From Glycocaulis sp050485565 (GTDB lineage Bacteria > Pseudomonadota > Alphaproteobacteria > Caulobacterales > Maricaulaceae), in NCBI RefSeq assembly GCF_050485565.1, contig NZ_JBJHBQ010000007.1:124001-188000 (forward strand): a DNA stretch of 64,000 bases. The letters run 5' to 3'. Below, piece by piece: positions 42,277 to 51,285 of the stretch. The position numbers and the translations under genes were made by a program. Position 1 is the stretch's first letter, and each line of letters begins with the position of its first letter. The notes beneath the pieces were generated by a model. It saw only the letters and a list, made by a program, of their open reading frames with translations. It was not told the DNA's origin and made no database searches.

Positions 42277-44412
42277 CTACCCGCCAATCAGTGCCAGCCA
42301 CTCGTCTTCGGTCAGCGTAGTGACACCGAGCTCGGTCGCTTTTTTAAGCTTCGAGCCAGCGCCCGGCCCGGCGATGAGATAATCGGTCTTGGCCGAGACA
42401 GACCCGGCCACCTTCGCGCCAAGGCTCTGAGCCCGGGCTTTGGCCTCATCGCGGGTGAAGCGCTCCAGCGCGCCGGTGAAGACAACCGTTTTTCCGGCCA
42501 CCGGACTGTCGGTAGCTACCGCTTCAGCGTCCTCCACATTCACCTGATCGAGCAGGCGCGCAAGCGCGGCGCGGTTATGCTCCTCGGCAAAGAAGCGGCC
42601 AATCGCGTCAACCGCGGTATCACCCAGCCCGTCAATGCCCAGCATGGCCTCGCGCGCCTCGCCCTCTTCGCCTGCCTGCACGGCAGCGGCCTCGAACACA
42701 TCCCAGCTGCCATAGGTGCGCGCCAGAAGCCGCGAGGTTTCCTCGCCGACATGGCGCACGCCCAGCGCATTGATGAAGCGGGCAAGACCGATGGAGCGGC
42801 GCGCCTCTATCGAGTCAAACAGGTTCGCGGCTGACTTCTCGCCCCAGCCCTCACGTTCGGCGATTGGCGGAGCTATCTGGCCGTCAGCATTGCGCGCGGC
42901 GAGGGTGAAAATGTCGGCAGGCTCCTTCACGATGCCTTCCTCGTAGAAGGCTTCGACCTGCTTCTCACCCAGCCCCTCAATGTCGAACGCTTTGCGGGCG
43001 ACGAAGTGTTTGAGATGCTCCTTGCGCTGATAGGGACAAGCAAACTCGCCGGTGCAGCGGGTGACGGCATTGATCTCGCCGGTGCGCGGGTTCACTTCGC
43101 GCTCGGCGGGCGTTTGCAGCGGGCAGGGGCAAACCTTCGGAAACACGAATTCCCGCTCGCTACCATCGCGCCGGTCTTTAAGTACGTCGACAATCTGCGG
43201 GATCACATCGCCTGCGCGCTGGACGATCACGGTGTCGCCGATGCGGATATCGGTTCCGCCGCGGATGGGCTCGCCGTCCTTGCCGACGCCCCTGATATAA
43301 TCCTCATTGTGCAGCGTGGCGTTGGAGACCACGACACCGCCCACGGTGACGGGTTCGAGCTTCGCCACGGGGGTCAGAGCGCCGGTGCGGCCCACCTGGA
43401 TCTCGATGTTATTGAGCTTCGTCACCGCCTTTTCGGGCGAGAATTTGTGCGCAATGGCCCAGCGCGGGGCGCGCGCGACAAAGCCAAGGCGCACCTGCCA
43501 GTCCAGCCGGTCCACCTTGTAAACAACGCCATCAATATCATAGCCGAGCTCTGCGCGGCGCGCTTCCAGATCGCGGTAATGGGCCAGCAGCGCGTCTACG
43601 CCCTCGCACACCTTCATGTCGGCATTGGTGGCAAAGCCCAACGCCTTCAGCCGCTCAACCGCGCCAGACTGGGTATCCGCCAGGGGTTCGGACACCTCAC
43701 CCCAGGCATAGGCGAAAAAGCGCAAAGGACGCGTGGCGGTGATAGTCGGGTCAATCTGGCGCAGCGAGCCGGCGGCGGCGTTGCGCGGATTCTTGTAGGC
43801 CGGTTTACCGGCTGCCTCCTGAGCCGCGTTCAGCGCCGCAAAATCGGCATGGCTTAAGTAAACCTCGCCGCGGACTTCCAGCACATCCGGCACATCGCCG
43901 GTGAGCGTTTTGGGTATCTCGTCCAGCGTCTTGAGATTTTCCGTGACGTTCTCGCCCGTCTGGCCGTCTCCGCGCGTCGCGCCGGTGACCAGCATGCCCT
44001 TCTCATAGCGCAAGGATGCCGACAGACCGTCAATTTTCGGCTCGGCGGTGAAGGCGAGCGTTTCGTCGTCCTTCAAATTCAGAAAGCGGCGTATGCGCGT
44101 CTCGAACGCGGCGACATCCTCTTGCGTGAACGCATTGCCGAGCGAGAGCATGGGCACGGCATGGCGCACCTCGGCAAACTTGCCCGATGGCCTGGCGCCA
44201 ATGGTCTGCGTGGGGCTTTCCGCGTGGGCAAGCTCCGGGAAAGCTGCTTCCAGCGCCTCCAGCCGGGTACGCAAGGCGTCATACTCGGCGTCGGTGATGA
44301 CCGGCGCATCCTCGGCATAATAGGCACGGTCATGGGCCGCGATTTCCTCAGCGAGGCGCGCGTGCTCGGCGGCCGCGGCTTCGGGCGAGAGGTTTTCGAT
44401 TTCGCGTGTCAT
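42277..44412 (-). CDS. ligA: NAD-dependent DNA ligase
   Basis: A 711-residue ligase that seals nicks using NAD. Domains in order: Ia (about 1-70), adenylation with the AMP-accepting lysine in AEPKIDGLSASLRYEKG (about 122-138; KIDG motif), OB fold, a four-cysteine zinc finger (CPCPLQTP… TRCTGEFACPYQ, about 420-455), helix-hairpin-helix repeats, and a C-terminal BRCT (VAGKTVVFTGALERFTRDEA, about 632-651). Length is usual. Its start overlaps the recN stop by four bases, so it is the last gene of the lpxC-bamD-recN-ligA run. Confidence 0.96.
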   Translation of the reverse strand: MTREIENLSPEAAAAEHARLAEEIAAHDRAYYAEDAPVITDAEYDALRTRLEALEAAFPELAHAESPTQTIGARPSGKFAEVRHAVPMLSLGNAFTQEDVAAFETRIRRFLNLKDDETLAFTAEPKIDGLSASLRYEKGMLVTGATRGDGQTGENVTENLKTLDEIPKTLTGDVPDVLEVRGEVYLSHADFAALNAAQEAAGKPAYKNPRNAAAGSLRQIDPTITATRPLRFFAYAWGEVSEPLADTQSGAVERLKALGFATNADMKVCEGVDALLAHYRDLEARRAELGYDIDGVVYKVDRLDWQVRLGFVARAPRWAIAHKFSPEKAVTKLNNIEIQVGRTGALTPVAKLEPVTVGGVVVSNATLHNEDYIRGVGKDGEPIRGGTDIRIGDTVIVQRAGDVIPQIVDVLKDRRDGSEREFVFPKVCPCPLQTPAEREVNPRTGEINAVTRCTGEFACPYQRKEHLKHFVARKAFDIEGLGEKQVEAFYEEGIVKEPADIFTLAARNADGQIAPPIAEREGWGEKSAANLFDSIEARRSIGLARFINALGVRHVGEETSRLLARTYGSWDVFEAAAVQAGEEGEAREAMLGIDGLGDTAVDAIGRFFAEEHNRAALARLLDQVNVEDAEAVATDSPVAGKTVVFTGALERFTRDEAKARAQSLGAKVAGSVSAKTDYLIAGPGAGSKLKKATELGVTTLTEDEWLALIGG

Positions 44413-46112
44413 ATCGCCATCAGCTCGTCAGCAGCGGCGCGTGCAGCCTCGGTCACTTCCGCGCCTGACAGCATGCGCGCAATCTCCTCGCGGCGCTCAC
44501 TGCCCTCCAGCGGCACGACGCGGGTGCGCATGGTCTCGCCCTCTTCGGCCTTGGCGATTTTCCAGTGATGGCCTGCTCTGGCAGCCACCTGCGGGGAGTG
44601 GGTGACGACCAGCGCCTGCCCGCCCTCGGCAAGGCGCGCCAGCCGGTGGCCCACCGCATCGGCGACCGCGCCCCCAACCCCCTGATCTACTTCGTCAAAC
44701 ACCATGACAATGCCGGTGTCAGAGCCCGCCAGGCACACTTTGAGCGCCAGCGCGAAGCGCGACAGCTCGCCGCCGGAGGCGATTCTGTCCAGCGGACCAA
44801 ACGGCGCGCCCGGATTGGTGGAAACCTCAAACGCCACCGCATCCCAGCCCGACGGACCGGCGCGGGTCTCATCGCTGGTCACGGCGACGCGAAAGCGCGC
44901 CTTTTCCAGCTTCAAGGGTGCGAGCTCCGCCATCACGGCGGCGGCGAGCTTTTCGCCTTGCGTCTTGCGCGCCTCACTCAAGGCACTGGCAGCGCGGGCA
45001 TAATCAGCTTCAGCGGCTTTAAGCGCGGATTCGGCCTCACGCTCGCGGCCCTCGCCATCCGCAACAGCCTCCAGCCTGTCGGCAAATTCGCTGCGCAAAC
45101 CGGGCAGCTTATCCACCTCCACCTGATGCTTGCGGGCAAGCGCGCGCAGGGCAAACAGGCGCTCCTCGGCGCGTTCCAGCGCGCCCGGCTCCACCTCGAA
45201 GGCGGACGCCGCGTCGGTGAGCGCGGTTTCAGCCTCGTCAAACTCGATAAGCGCACGTTCCAGCGCCCCGCTTGCCCGGTCCAGCGCGGAGACGGCATGG
45301 GCCTGCGCACTATCTGCGGCGGCCTCAACGCCCAGGCTCGCGCGCACGCGCTCCAGCCCTTTGAGCGCATGATTGAGACGGCTGGCGACCGCATCCGCGC
45401 CCGAAAACGCTTCAGATGCCGCCTGCAGATCGGACAGGGCACTCTCGGCCTGCTGCAGGAAGCGGCGCTCGGCCGCCAGTGTCTCCTCCTCGCCAGTACG
45501 TGGCCCGAGCGCGTCCAGCTCCTCCACCGCGTGGCGCAGGAAGGTTTCTTCCTCAGCGGCGCGGGCGCGGTCGGTTCTCAGCGTTTCCAGATGACGCCGC
45601 GCCGCGCTGACGCGCTCCCACCCACGCGCCGCAGCGGCCAGACGCTCGCCATTGCCGGCAAACTCATCCAGCAGGCGCTTGTGGGATTTGGGGTCGAGCA
45701 GGCCGCGCCCGTCATGCTGGCCGTGAATTTCAACCAGCACATCGCCCAGCGAGCGTAGCAGGCCAACGCTTGCGGGCTGATCGTTCACATGCGCACGTGA
45801 ACGGCCATCTGCGGTGATGGCGCGGCGCAGAATGACCGGTTCGCCCGGTTCAAAGCTGATCCCGGCTTCCTCCAGAAGCGCAAAGGCGCTGTGCGTTTCG
45901 GGCAGTTCGAAAACGGCAATGGCGCTGCCCTGCTCGGCGCCGGCACGCACCATGGCCCGGTCGGCGCGTTCTCCGCAGGCAAGGCCCAGCGCGCCCAGAA
46001 GGATGGATTTGCCGGCCCCGGTTTCACCGGTCAGCGCAGACAGTCCGGGCTGGAAGACAAGGTCCAACCGGTCAATGAGAACGATATCGCGTATGGAGAG
46101 GGATGCGAGCAT
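44409..46112 (-). CDS. recN: DNA repair protein RecN
   Basis: A 567-residue SMC-like ATPase that handles double-strand breaks. Walker A is GETGAGKSILLGALGLACG (about 29-47), followed by the RecN-typical IHGQHDGRGLLD (about 133-144). Long Ala/Glu-rich coiled coils fill about 155-375. The C-terminal half has the ABC signature LSRFALALK after ASGGE (about 440-453), Walker B IVMVFDEVDQGVGG (about 466-479) and VTHSPQVAA. It lies 24 bases after bamD and overlaps ligA by four bases. Confidence 0.95.
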   Translation of the reverse strand: MLASLSIRDIVLIDRLDLVFQPGLSALTGETGAGKSILLGALGLACGERADRAMVRAGAEQGSAIAVFELPETHSAFALLEEAGISFEPGEPVILRRAITADGRSRAHVNDQPASVGLLRSLGDVLVEIHGQHDGRGLLDPKSHKRLLDEFAGNGERLAAAARGWERVSAARRHLETLRTDRARAAEEETFLRHAVEELDALGPRTGEEETLAAERRFLQQAESALSDLQAASEAFSGADAVASRLNHALKGLERVRASLGVEAAADSAQAHAVSALDRASGALERALIEFDEAETALTDAASAFEVEPGALERAEERLFALRALARKHQVEVDKLPGLRSEFADRLEAVADGEGREREAESALKAAEADYARAASALSEARKTQGEKLAAAVMAELAPLKLEKARFRVAVTSDETRAGPSGWDAVAFEVSTNPGAPFGPLDRIASGGELSRFALALKVCLAGSDTGIVMVFDEVDQGVGGAVADAVGHRLARLAEGGQALVVTHSPQVAARAGHHWKIAKAEEGETMRTRVVPLEGSERREEIARMLSGAEVTEAARAAADELMAI

Positions 46113-46136
46113 GGCTCCCCGCGTCTCCCGCCGGGG

Positions 46137-46994
46137 TTAGCCGAAGATCCGGCTCATCGCGCGCCGCAGCAGGCCCGGATCGCTTTCCTCAATGCCTTCA
46201 CCCGGCACGTCAATGCCGCGGGAAGTCAGGAGGGAATAGCTGTCCTGATACCACGCCGATCCGGGGAAGTTATGGCCCAGCACGGCGGCTACCTGGCGCG
46301 CCTCTTCGGCAACGCCCATCGCCACATAGGCCTCCACAAGACGATGAAGGGCCTCCGGCACGTGACTGGTCGTCCCGTACTCGCGAATGACGTTCTGGAA
46401 GCGGCCGATGGCGGCCAGGTGGAAACCGTTGCGCAGATACCAGCGGCCAACATCCATGTCCTTGCCGGCAAGGTGGTCGCGCGTCATGTCGATCTTCAGC
46501 CGCGCATCACGCGCATAGGGACTGTCAGGAAAGCGCTGGACGACCTGGCGGAGCGCGTCATAGGCAGCCAGCGTTGTCGACTGGTCCCGGCCCACATCAT
46601 AAATGCGGTCATAGTGGCAGATCGCTATGAGATAGTAGGCATAAGGCGCGCTGGAGCTGCCCGGATGCAGCGAGATAAAGCGCATCGCATTCGCAATCGC
46701 CTGCTCATACCGTCCGGCCTGATAATGAGCAAAGGCTGCCATCAGCATGGAGCGGCGCGCCCATTCGGAGAAGGGATGCTGGCGCTCCACTTCGTCAAAC
46801 AGGGCGGCGGCCTGGGTGAAGCGCCTGCGCTCCAGCTCCCGGAATGCGTTGTTGTAGAGCGTCTCGACCGGGCGGGCGACATAGGCCAGCTCGGCCCGGT
46901 TACGGTTGCCCTGACAGCCCACAAGCACCATTGCCGAGAGGGAGATAACGAGAATAAGACGCGTGGCGTTCAACAATTCCTGGCCCCTTGGCAT
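46137..46994 (-). CDS. bamD: Outer-membrane assembly lipoprotein BamD
   Basis: A 285-residue lipoprotein of the BAM complex that inserts beta-barrel proteins into the outer membrane. The signal peptide ends in LVGC (Cys about 27). Five TPR-like repeats follow (about 40-250), with the recognisable PVETLYNNAFRELERRRFTQAA (start about 42), HPFSEWARRSMLMAAFAHY, RFPDSPYARDARLKID and TSHVPEALHRLVEAYVAMG. It lies between lpxC and recN, a usual alphaproteobacterial order. The first in-frame ATG at 46994 fits the signal peptide, although its ribosome site is weak. Confidence 0.94.
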   Translation of the reverse strand: MPRGQELLNATRLILVISLSAMVLVGCQGNRNRAELAYVARPVETLYNNAFRELERRRFTQAAALFDEVERQHPFSEWARRSMLMAAFAHYQAGRYEQAIANAMRFISLHPGSSSAPYAYYLIAICHYDRIYDVGRDQSTTLAAYDALRQVVQRFPDSPYARDARLKIDMTRDHLAGKDMDVGRWYLRNGFHLAAIGRFQNVIREYGTTSHVPEALHRLVEAYVAMGVAEEARQVAAVLGHNFPGSAWYQDSYSLLTSRGIDVPGEGIEESDPGLLRRAMSRIFG

Positions 46995-47084
46995 GGCATA
47001 AAAACGGACTGCCAGAGTCTTCTAACCGATCAGGGCGCGAGGAAAAAGCATTGTGTCAGCCCGGCACATGAATAGCGGCGCGCT

Positions 47085-48008
47085 TTAACCGCGCGCCACC
47101 CTGCCAGCCTCGCCAGCTTCGGCAATCTCGCTCATGGTCACCCACTTCCAGGCCGACACATCGGCCATCAGCGCACGCACCGCCACGTTATTGATGCCGT
47201 GACCGGGGCGTGAGGCCTGATACAGGCCCAGAATAGGGGCACCCGCCAGATAGAGATCGCCTGCAGCGTCAAGGATTTTGTGGCGCACAAACTCGTCCGC
47301 AAACCGCAGACCTTCCGGATTGGCCACGCCCTGTTCATCAAGAACAATCGCGTTTTCCATCGAGCCGCCACGCGCCAGACCAGCCTTCAGCAGGGTTTCA
47401 TACTCCCGGCGGAAACCGAATGTACGGGCCGCCGCAATCTCGCTGCGGAAACCTGCCGGACTGATCTCGAAACGGTATTGCTGACGGCCAATGACGGCAT
47501 CGTCGAAATCAATGCTCACATCGATCGCCGCCTGAAGCGAAGGCAGGAAGACCGCATTGCGCCCCCCCAGCGACACCTCGACCGGCTTCAGGACACGGAT
47601 CGCCCGGCGCGGCGCGGGCTGCGTTTTCAGGCCGGCATGCTCCAGAAGTTCGACAAACGGAAGCGATGAACCGTCCATGGCAGGCACTTCCGGCCCATGC
47701 AGCTCGACATGCACATCATCAACACCCAGCCCCGCAAAGGCCGCCATGATGTGCTCGACTGTCGAAACAGACGCACCATCGCCATTGACGATCGTCGTGC
47801 CCAGATCGGTAGACCGGACAAGATCATAGCGGGCGGGAATCTGGCGGTCCGCACAGTCCAGGTCCGTGCGCTCAAAGACGATGCCGGTGCCGGCCGGCGC
47901 CGGTTTGAGCACCATGCGTACCCGCGCGCCTGTATGCAGGCCAATCCCGGCGCACACGGCGGCCTGCGCCAGTGTCGTCCGCTCAGTCATAAAAGCTGCC
48001 CGCACCAT
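47085..48008 (-). CDS. lpxC: UDP-3-O-acyl-N-acetylglucosamine deacetylase
   Basis: A 307-residue zinc enzyme for the committed step of lipid A synthesis. Zinc and catalytic residues are in STVEHIMAAFAGLGVDDVHVEL (His about 88), RFADEFVRHKILDAAGDLYL (about 240-259, with H-x3-D), and the late RPGHGINNVAV (about 271-281). AMDGSSLPFVE (about 108-118) is also standard. Start at 48008 follows AGGAAA; an in-frame ATG six codons later is possible. It lies just past the ftsZ terminator and starts the lpxC-bamD-recN-ligA run. Confidence 0.95.
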   Translation of the reverse strand: MVRAAFMTERTTLAQAAVCAGIGLHTGARVRMVLKPAPAGTGIVFERTDLDCADRQIPARYDLVRSTDLGTTIVNGDGASVSTVEHIMAAFAGLGVDDVHVELHGPEVPAMDGSSLPFVELLEHAGLKTQPAPRRAIRVLKPVEVSLGGRNAVFLPSLQAAIDVSIDFDDAVIGRQQYRFEISPAGFRSEIAAARTFGFRREYETLLKAGLARGGSMENAIVLDEQGVANPEGLRFADEFVRHKILDAAGDLYLAGAPILGLYQASRPGHGINNVAVRALMADVSAWKWVTMSEIAEAGEAGRVARG

Positions 48009-48125
48009 ACAAACCGACTTTCCTGATCTTGTTTTCAGCTTCGGCGAGCCCCCTCGGCACAGACCGAAACCCCCTCGTTTCGCATTTGCACACTAGAGAC
48101 GGGCTGCGAGGACCGGAATTAAACG

Positions 48126-48146
48126 ATTGTTGCGGGCTGTAACAAT
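48126..48146. promoter_or_regulatory. Inverted repeat upstream of lpxC
   Basis: ATTGTT (48126-48131) and AACAAT (48141-48146) are perfect arms around nine bases, about 120 bases before the lpxC start. It could be a regulator site for the lpxC promoter that must lie in this gap, since a terminator precedes it. Confidence 0.3.
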
Positions 48147-48159
48147 TGCCTGCGTCATA

Positions 48160-48193
48160 AACAAAAGCCCCCGGACCGTTTCCGGTTCCGGGG
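48160..48193 (-). terminator. Intrinsic terminator after ftsZ
   Basis: On the minus strand CCCCGGA and TCCGGGG arms (with extra pairing inside, ACCG/CGGT) form a strong hairpin at 48168-48193, followed by CTTTTGT (bases 48161-48167 complement). It is 29 bases past the ftsZ stop, and so separates the dcw operon from lpxC. Confidence 0.75.
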
Positions 48194-48221
48194 ACTGAAT
48201 GTCCGGTATTTTCTGAAAAGG

Positions 48222-49814
48222 CTAGTTGGCCTGACGGCGCAGGAAGGCGGGGATGTCGAGATCGGCGTCGTCGAACTCTTCGCCGAAAAGATCACCGCTC
48301 GGCCCCGTGCGTTGCACCGGCTCGGCAGGGGTAGGCGCGCGCGGTGCCTGGGCAGGCGGACGCGGCGCGGTGCGTGCTTCTACCGGCGCTGCCGGCGTCT
48401 TGGCGCGGCGGCCAAAGATGGACAGGCCACGGCGCGCCGGTGCCTCCTCGCGCGGCTCCGGTTCGGGAGCCGGCTCACGCCGGATGGTCTGTGCAGCCTT
48501 TTCCAGGCGTTCCTGATGGCGTACGACTTCAGGCCGTGTGTCGGCTGGTTCAGCCTCCGCTCCGGCCATATAGGCATCCGGCGCAGACACCGCATCATCG
48601 ACGATATCAGCGCGCGCAGGCGCAGGCTCATCCTCAACCGTGCTCGACTGGGCTTCCTGCGCAGCCCGCCAGGCAGCGGCCTTGGCATGGATCCCGCCAT
48701 CAGCCACGGTCTTGGCGCGGGCGGTCTCGGCCTCATCGTTCAGCCGGCGAACAAGCGGCTGGGCCGGGCGGACAATCTCGCGCGGCTTGAGCGTGCTCAT
48801 CATGCTGGCGGGCTCGGTGCGGCGGCGCGGATCGGCCTGCTGCATCTGTTCAGCCTCTATGCCCGTTGCGACGACCGAAACACGCACCGTGCCGTTCAGG
48901 CTCTCATCAAAGGTCGAACCGACAATGATATTGGCGTCCGGATCCACCTGGTCACGGATTTCGTTGGCGGCCTCGTCAACCTCGTACAGCGTCATGTCCA
49001 TGCCGCCGGTGATGTTGATGAGCACGCCGCGCGCGCCCTTCATCGACACATCGTCCAGCAGCGGATTATTGATCGCGGCGTGGGCCGCCTCGATGGCGCG
49101 CTTCTCGCCAGAGGCTTCGCCGGTACCCATCATCGCCTTGCCCATCTCGTTCATCACGGTGCGCACATCGGCAAAATCGAGATTGATAAGGCCGGGCATG
49201 ACCATCAGGTCAGTAATACCGCGTACACCCGAATGGAGCACCTGGTCAGCCATGGAGAAGGCTTCGGCAAAGGTCGTCTTCTCGGTCGCGATGCGGAACA
49301 GGTTCTGATTCGGGATCACGATCAGCGTGTCCACATGCCCCTGAAGCTGCTCAATGCCCGCTTCGGCAAGACGCATGCGCTTTGCCCCTTCAAAGTGGAA
49401 GGGCTTGGTCACGACGCCAACCGTCAAAATGCCCTGCTCGCGAGCCGCGCGCGCGATCACCGGCGCTGCGCCCGTGCCTGTGCCACCGCCCATACCGGCG
49501 GTGATGAACACCATGTGGGCACCTTGCAGGTACTCGATGATTTCCGAGATCGAGTCTTCTGCCGACTGCATGCCGATCTCGGGCCGCGCGCCAGCGCCAA
49601 GCCCTTGTGTGATCTGGTGGCCGATCTGGATGCGATTGCGGGTACCGGAGCGCTGGAGCGCCTGGGCATCGGTATTGGCGACAACAAAATCAACGCCTTC
49701 CAGATTGGCGTCGATCATGTTGTTCACAGCGTTTCCGCCGGCGCCGCCCACGCCGAAAACGAGAATTCTGGGTTTAAGTTCAGTCGCTTCGGGGGCAGAA
49801 ATATTCAGCGCCAT
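48222..49814 (-). CDS. ftsZ: Cell division protein FtsZ
   Basis: A 530-residue tubulin-like GTPase that forms the division ring. GTPase motifs: VGGAGGNAVNNMID (about 21-34), the signature GGGTGTGAAPVIA (about 107-119), and NLDFADVRTVM (about 206-216). A roughly 190-residue Pro/Arg/Glu/Ala-rich linker follows (about 325-515), as in Caulobacter, ending in the membrane-tether-binding tail DLDIPAFLRRQAN. The start at 49814 (MALNISAPEATEL) is chosen over a frame running to 49850. A CtrA box in the 152-base gap from ftsA suggests its own cell-cycle-controlled promoter. Confidence 0.96.
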   Translation of the reverse strand: MALNISAPEATELKPRILVFGVGGAGGNAVNNMIDANLEGVDFVVANTDAQALQRSGTRNRIQIGHQITQGLGAGARPEIGMQSAEDSISEIIEYLQGAHMVFITAGMGGGTGTGAAPVIARAAREQGILTVGVVTKPFHFEGAKRMRLAEAGIEQLQGHVDTLIVIPNQNLFRIATEKTTFAEAFSMADQVLHSGVRGITDLMVMPGLINLDFADVRTVMNEMGKAMMGTGEASGEKRAIEAAHAAINNPLLDDVSMKGARGVLINITGGMDMTLYEVDEAANEIRDQVDPDANIIVGSTFDESLNGTVRVSVVATGIEAEQMQQADPRRRTEPASMMSTLKPREIVRPAQPLVRRLNDEAETARAKTVADGGIHAKAAAWRAAQEAQSSTVEDEPAPARADIVDDAVSAPDAYMAGAEAEPADTRPEVVRHQERLEKAAQTIRREPAPEPEPREEAPARRGLSIFGRRAKTPAAPVEARTAPRPPAQAPRAPTPAEPVQRTGPSGDLFGEEFDDADLDIPAFLRRQAN

Positions 49815-49880
49815 GGGGACACGCTCCGTCAGGCAGGCCAAGGTTAACAACGATTAGCCTTCAGTGTGGGCGCGCGTTGC

Positions 49881-49895
49881 TTAAGCGAGCGTTAA
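49881..49895. promoter_or_regulatory. Perfect CtrA box upstream of ftsZ
   Basis: TTAA (49881-49884), seven bases, TTAA (49892-49895): an exact match to the CtrA consensus, 66 bases before the ftsZ ATG. An extended -10-like TGCTAAAAT (minus strand, 49919-49927) lies upstream, placing the box near or after the transcription start, where CtrA would repress. In Caulobacter, CtrA does repress ftsZ. Confidence 0.6.
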
Positions 49896-49966
49896 ATGCC
49901 GCTGACACGATTGGGGATATTTTAGCATTGGTTACAGGAACATAGAGCGAACAATGCGCTCCGTGT

Positions 49967-51280
49967 TCAAAAGCTCTCGGCAAACCACCGCCAGATCGCT
50001 GACGGGCCGCGCTGCGAGGCGGGCCGGGCCACACGCCGCGCCGATGCCGCCGTGATGAAGCGTGGCGGGCCGGAGAGTATCTCGGCCGGTGCGCGGGCAT
50101 GGCGGGCAAGCGCCCCGGTACTGGCAGCAAAGCTGGGGCCGGCCAGCGCATCGCCGAGCCCGGCAATCGTGGCCGGACGGCCCAGACGCGTCTGGCGGCG
50201 CAGGACACGTCCCGCCAGCTCGACCACGCCGGGAAGCTGGCTCGCCCCGCCCGTCAGCACCAGAATGCGCCCGGAAGCTTCGCTCAGGCCCGCCGCGTCC
50301 AGCCGGTCGCGGATCAGCTCGAAAATCTCTTCCAGCCGGGGGCGGATGATCGCGTTGAGCATGGCGCGCGGATACTGGTTCATGCCCGCATCAGGGTCAG
50401 TAGCCACCGGCGGGGCCTCGATCATCGCCCGGTCATCGTCCGGGCTGTCGAGCGCCGAACCGTAAAGCGCCTTGATGCGTTCAGCGGCGTGGACAGGCGT
50501 GGAAAGGCCGCGCGCAATGTCACGTGTGACATGACTGCCGCCCACCGGGATCATGTCGACATGCACCGGCACGCCATCGGCGAACACGGCAAGGCTTGTC
50601 GTGTCTGCGCCCATATCGATGACAGTCGCGCCCAGCAGCGCCTCATCACCGGCCAGTACCGACAGCGCGGCAGCATAGGGCGAGGCAATGACCTCGCTCA
50701 CTTCGAGGCGGCACTGGGCCACCGCATTCATCAGATTGCGCAGCGGATCGGCATTGGCCGAGATCACATGCAGATCAACCGCCAGGCTACGCCCGGCCAT
50801 GCCGCGCGGATCCTTCACGCCGCGATTATCATCCACCCGCCAGGATACCGGCATGGCGTGGAGCATCGCCCGGCCCGGCCGCGCGCATTGCTGCAGCCCC
50901 GCTGCCAGCACGCGATTACGATCGCGCTCGCTCACCTCACGTCCCGATACGGGTGCCTCGACCGACACGCGCTCCGAGGCCGGACTGCCAGCTGTGGTGA
51001 CAAGGCTGACTTCACTGACGGCGTGGCGCGCCATGCGCTCGGCATTGTCCACCACCGCGCGGATCACGCTGGCCGCCGCATCGATATCGACCACACCGCC
51101 CGCGCGCATCCCGGCGCTGGACTGATGGCCCACACCGATGACGCGCGGACGCGGGCCGGTCAGCGTGGCTTCCATCTTCACGATGAAGCAGACCGTCTTG
51201 GCAGCACCCACTTCCAGCGCGGCATAGACGCCCGGCTTGCCGCCCGCCGCGTCGGCACTCTTGCGCGAAAACAGCCCCAT
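49967..51280 (-). CDS. ftsA: Cell division protein FtsA
   Basis: A 437-residue actin-like ATPase that links FtsZ to the membrane. Nucleotide-binding elements: VYAALEVGAAKTVCFIV (about 18-34), ATVIDMGADTTSLAVFADG (about 218-236) and ILVLTGGASQLPGVVEL (about 346-362). The 1C subdomain lies at about 85-165. A membrane-binding amphipathic tail ends the protein (IWRWFAESF). The start at 51280 lies five bases after the ftsQ stop. Sequence GDEALLGATVIDMGADTT is typical. Confidence 0.94.
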   Translation of the reverse strand: MGLFSRKSADAAGGKPGVYAALEVGAAKTVCFIVKMEATLTGPRPRVIGVGHQSSAGMRAGGVVDIDAAASVIRAVVDNAERMARHAVSEVSLVTTAGSPASERVSVEAPVSGREVSERDRNRVLAAGLQQCARPGRAMLHAMPVSWRVDDNRGVKDPRGMAGRSLAVDLHVISANADPLRNLMNAVAQCRLEVSEVIASPYAAALSVLAGDEALLGATVIDMGADTTSLAVFADGVPVHVDMIPVGGSHVTRDIARGLSTPVHAAERIKALYGSALDSPDDDRAMIEAPPVATDPDAGMNQYPRAMLNAIIRPRLEEIFELIRDRLDAAGLSEASGRILVLTGGASQLPGVVELAGRVLRRQTRLGRPATIAGLGDALAGPSFAASTGALARHARAPAEILSGPPRFITAASARRVARPASQRGPSAIWRWFAESF

Positions 51281-51285
51281 TCGCG

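Noticed and set aside
48312..49847. Open frame of 511 codons opposite ftsZ
   Set aside because: Antisense to the conserved FtsZ sequence, with no recognisable domain.
49844..49857. Second CtrA-like site before ftsZ (TTAA-N6-TTAG)
   Set aside because: Spacing is one base short and one half-site is imperfect.
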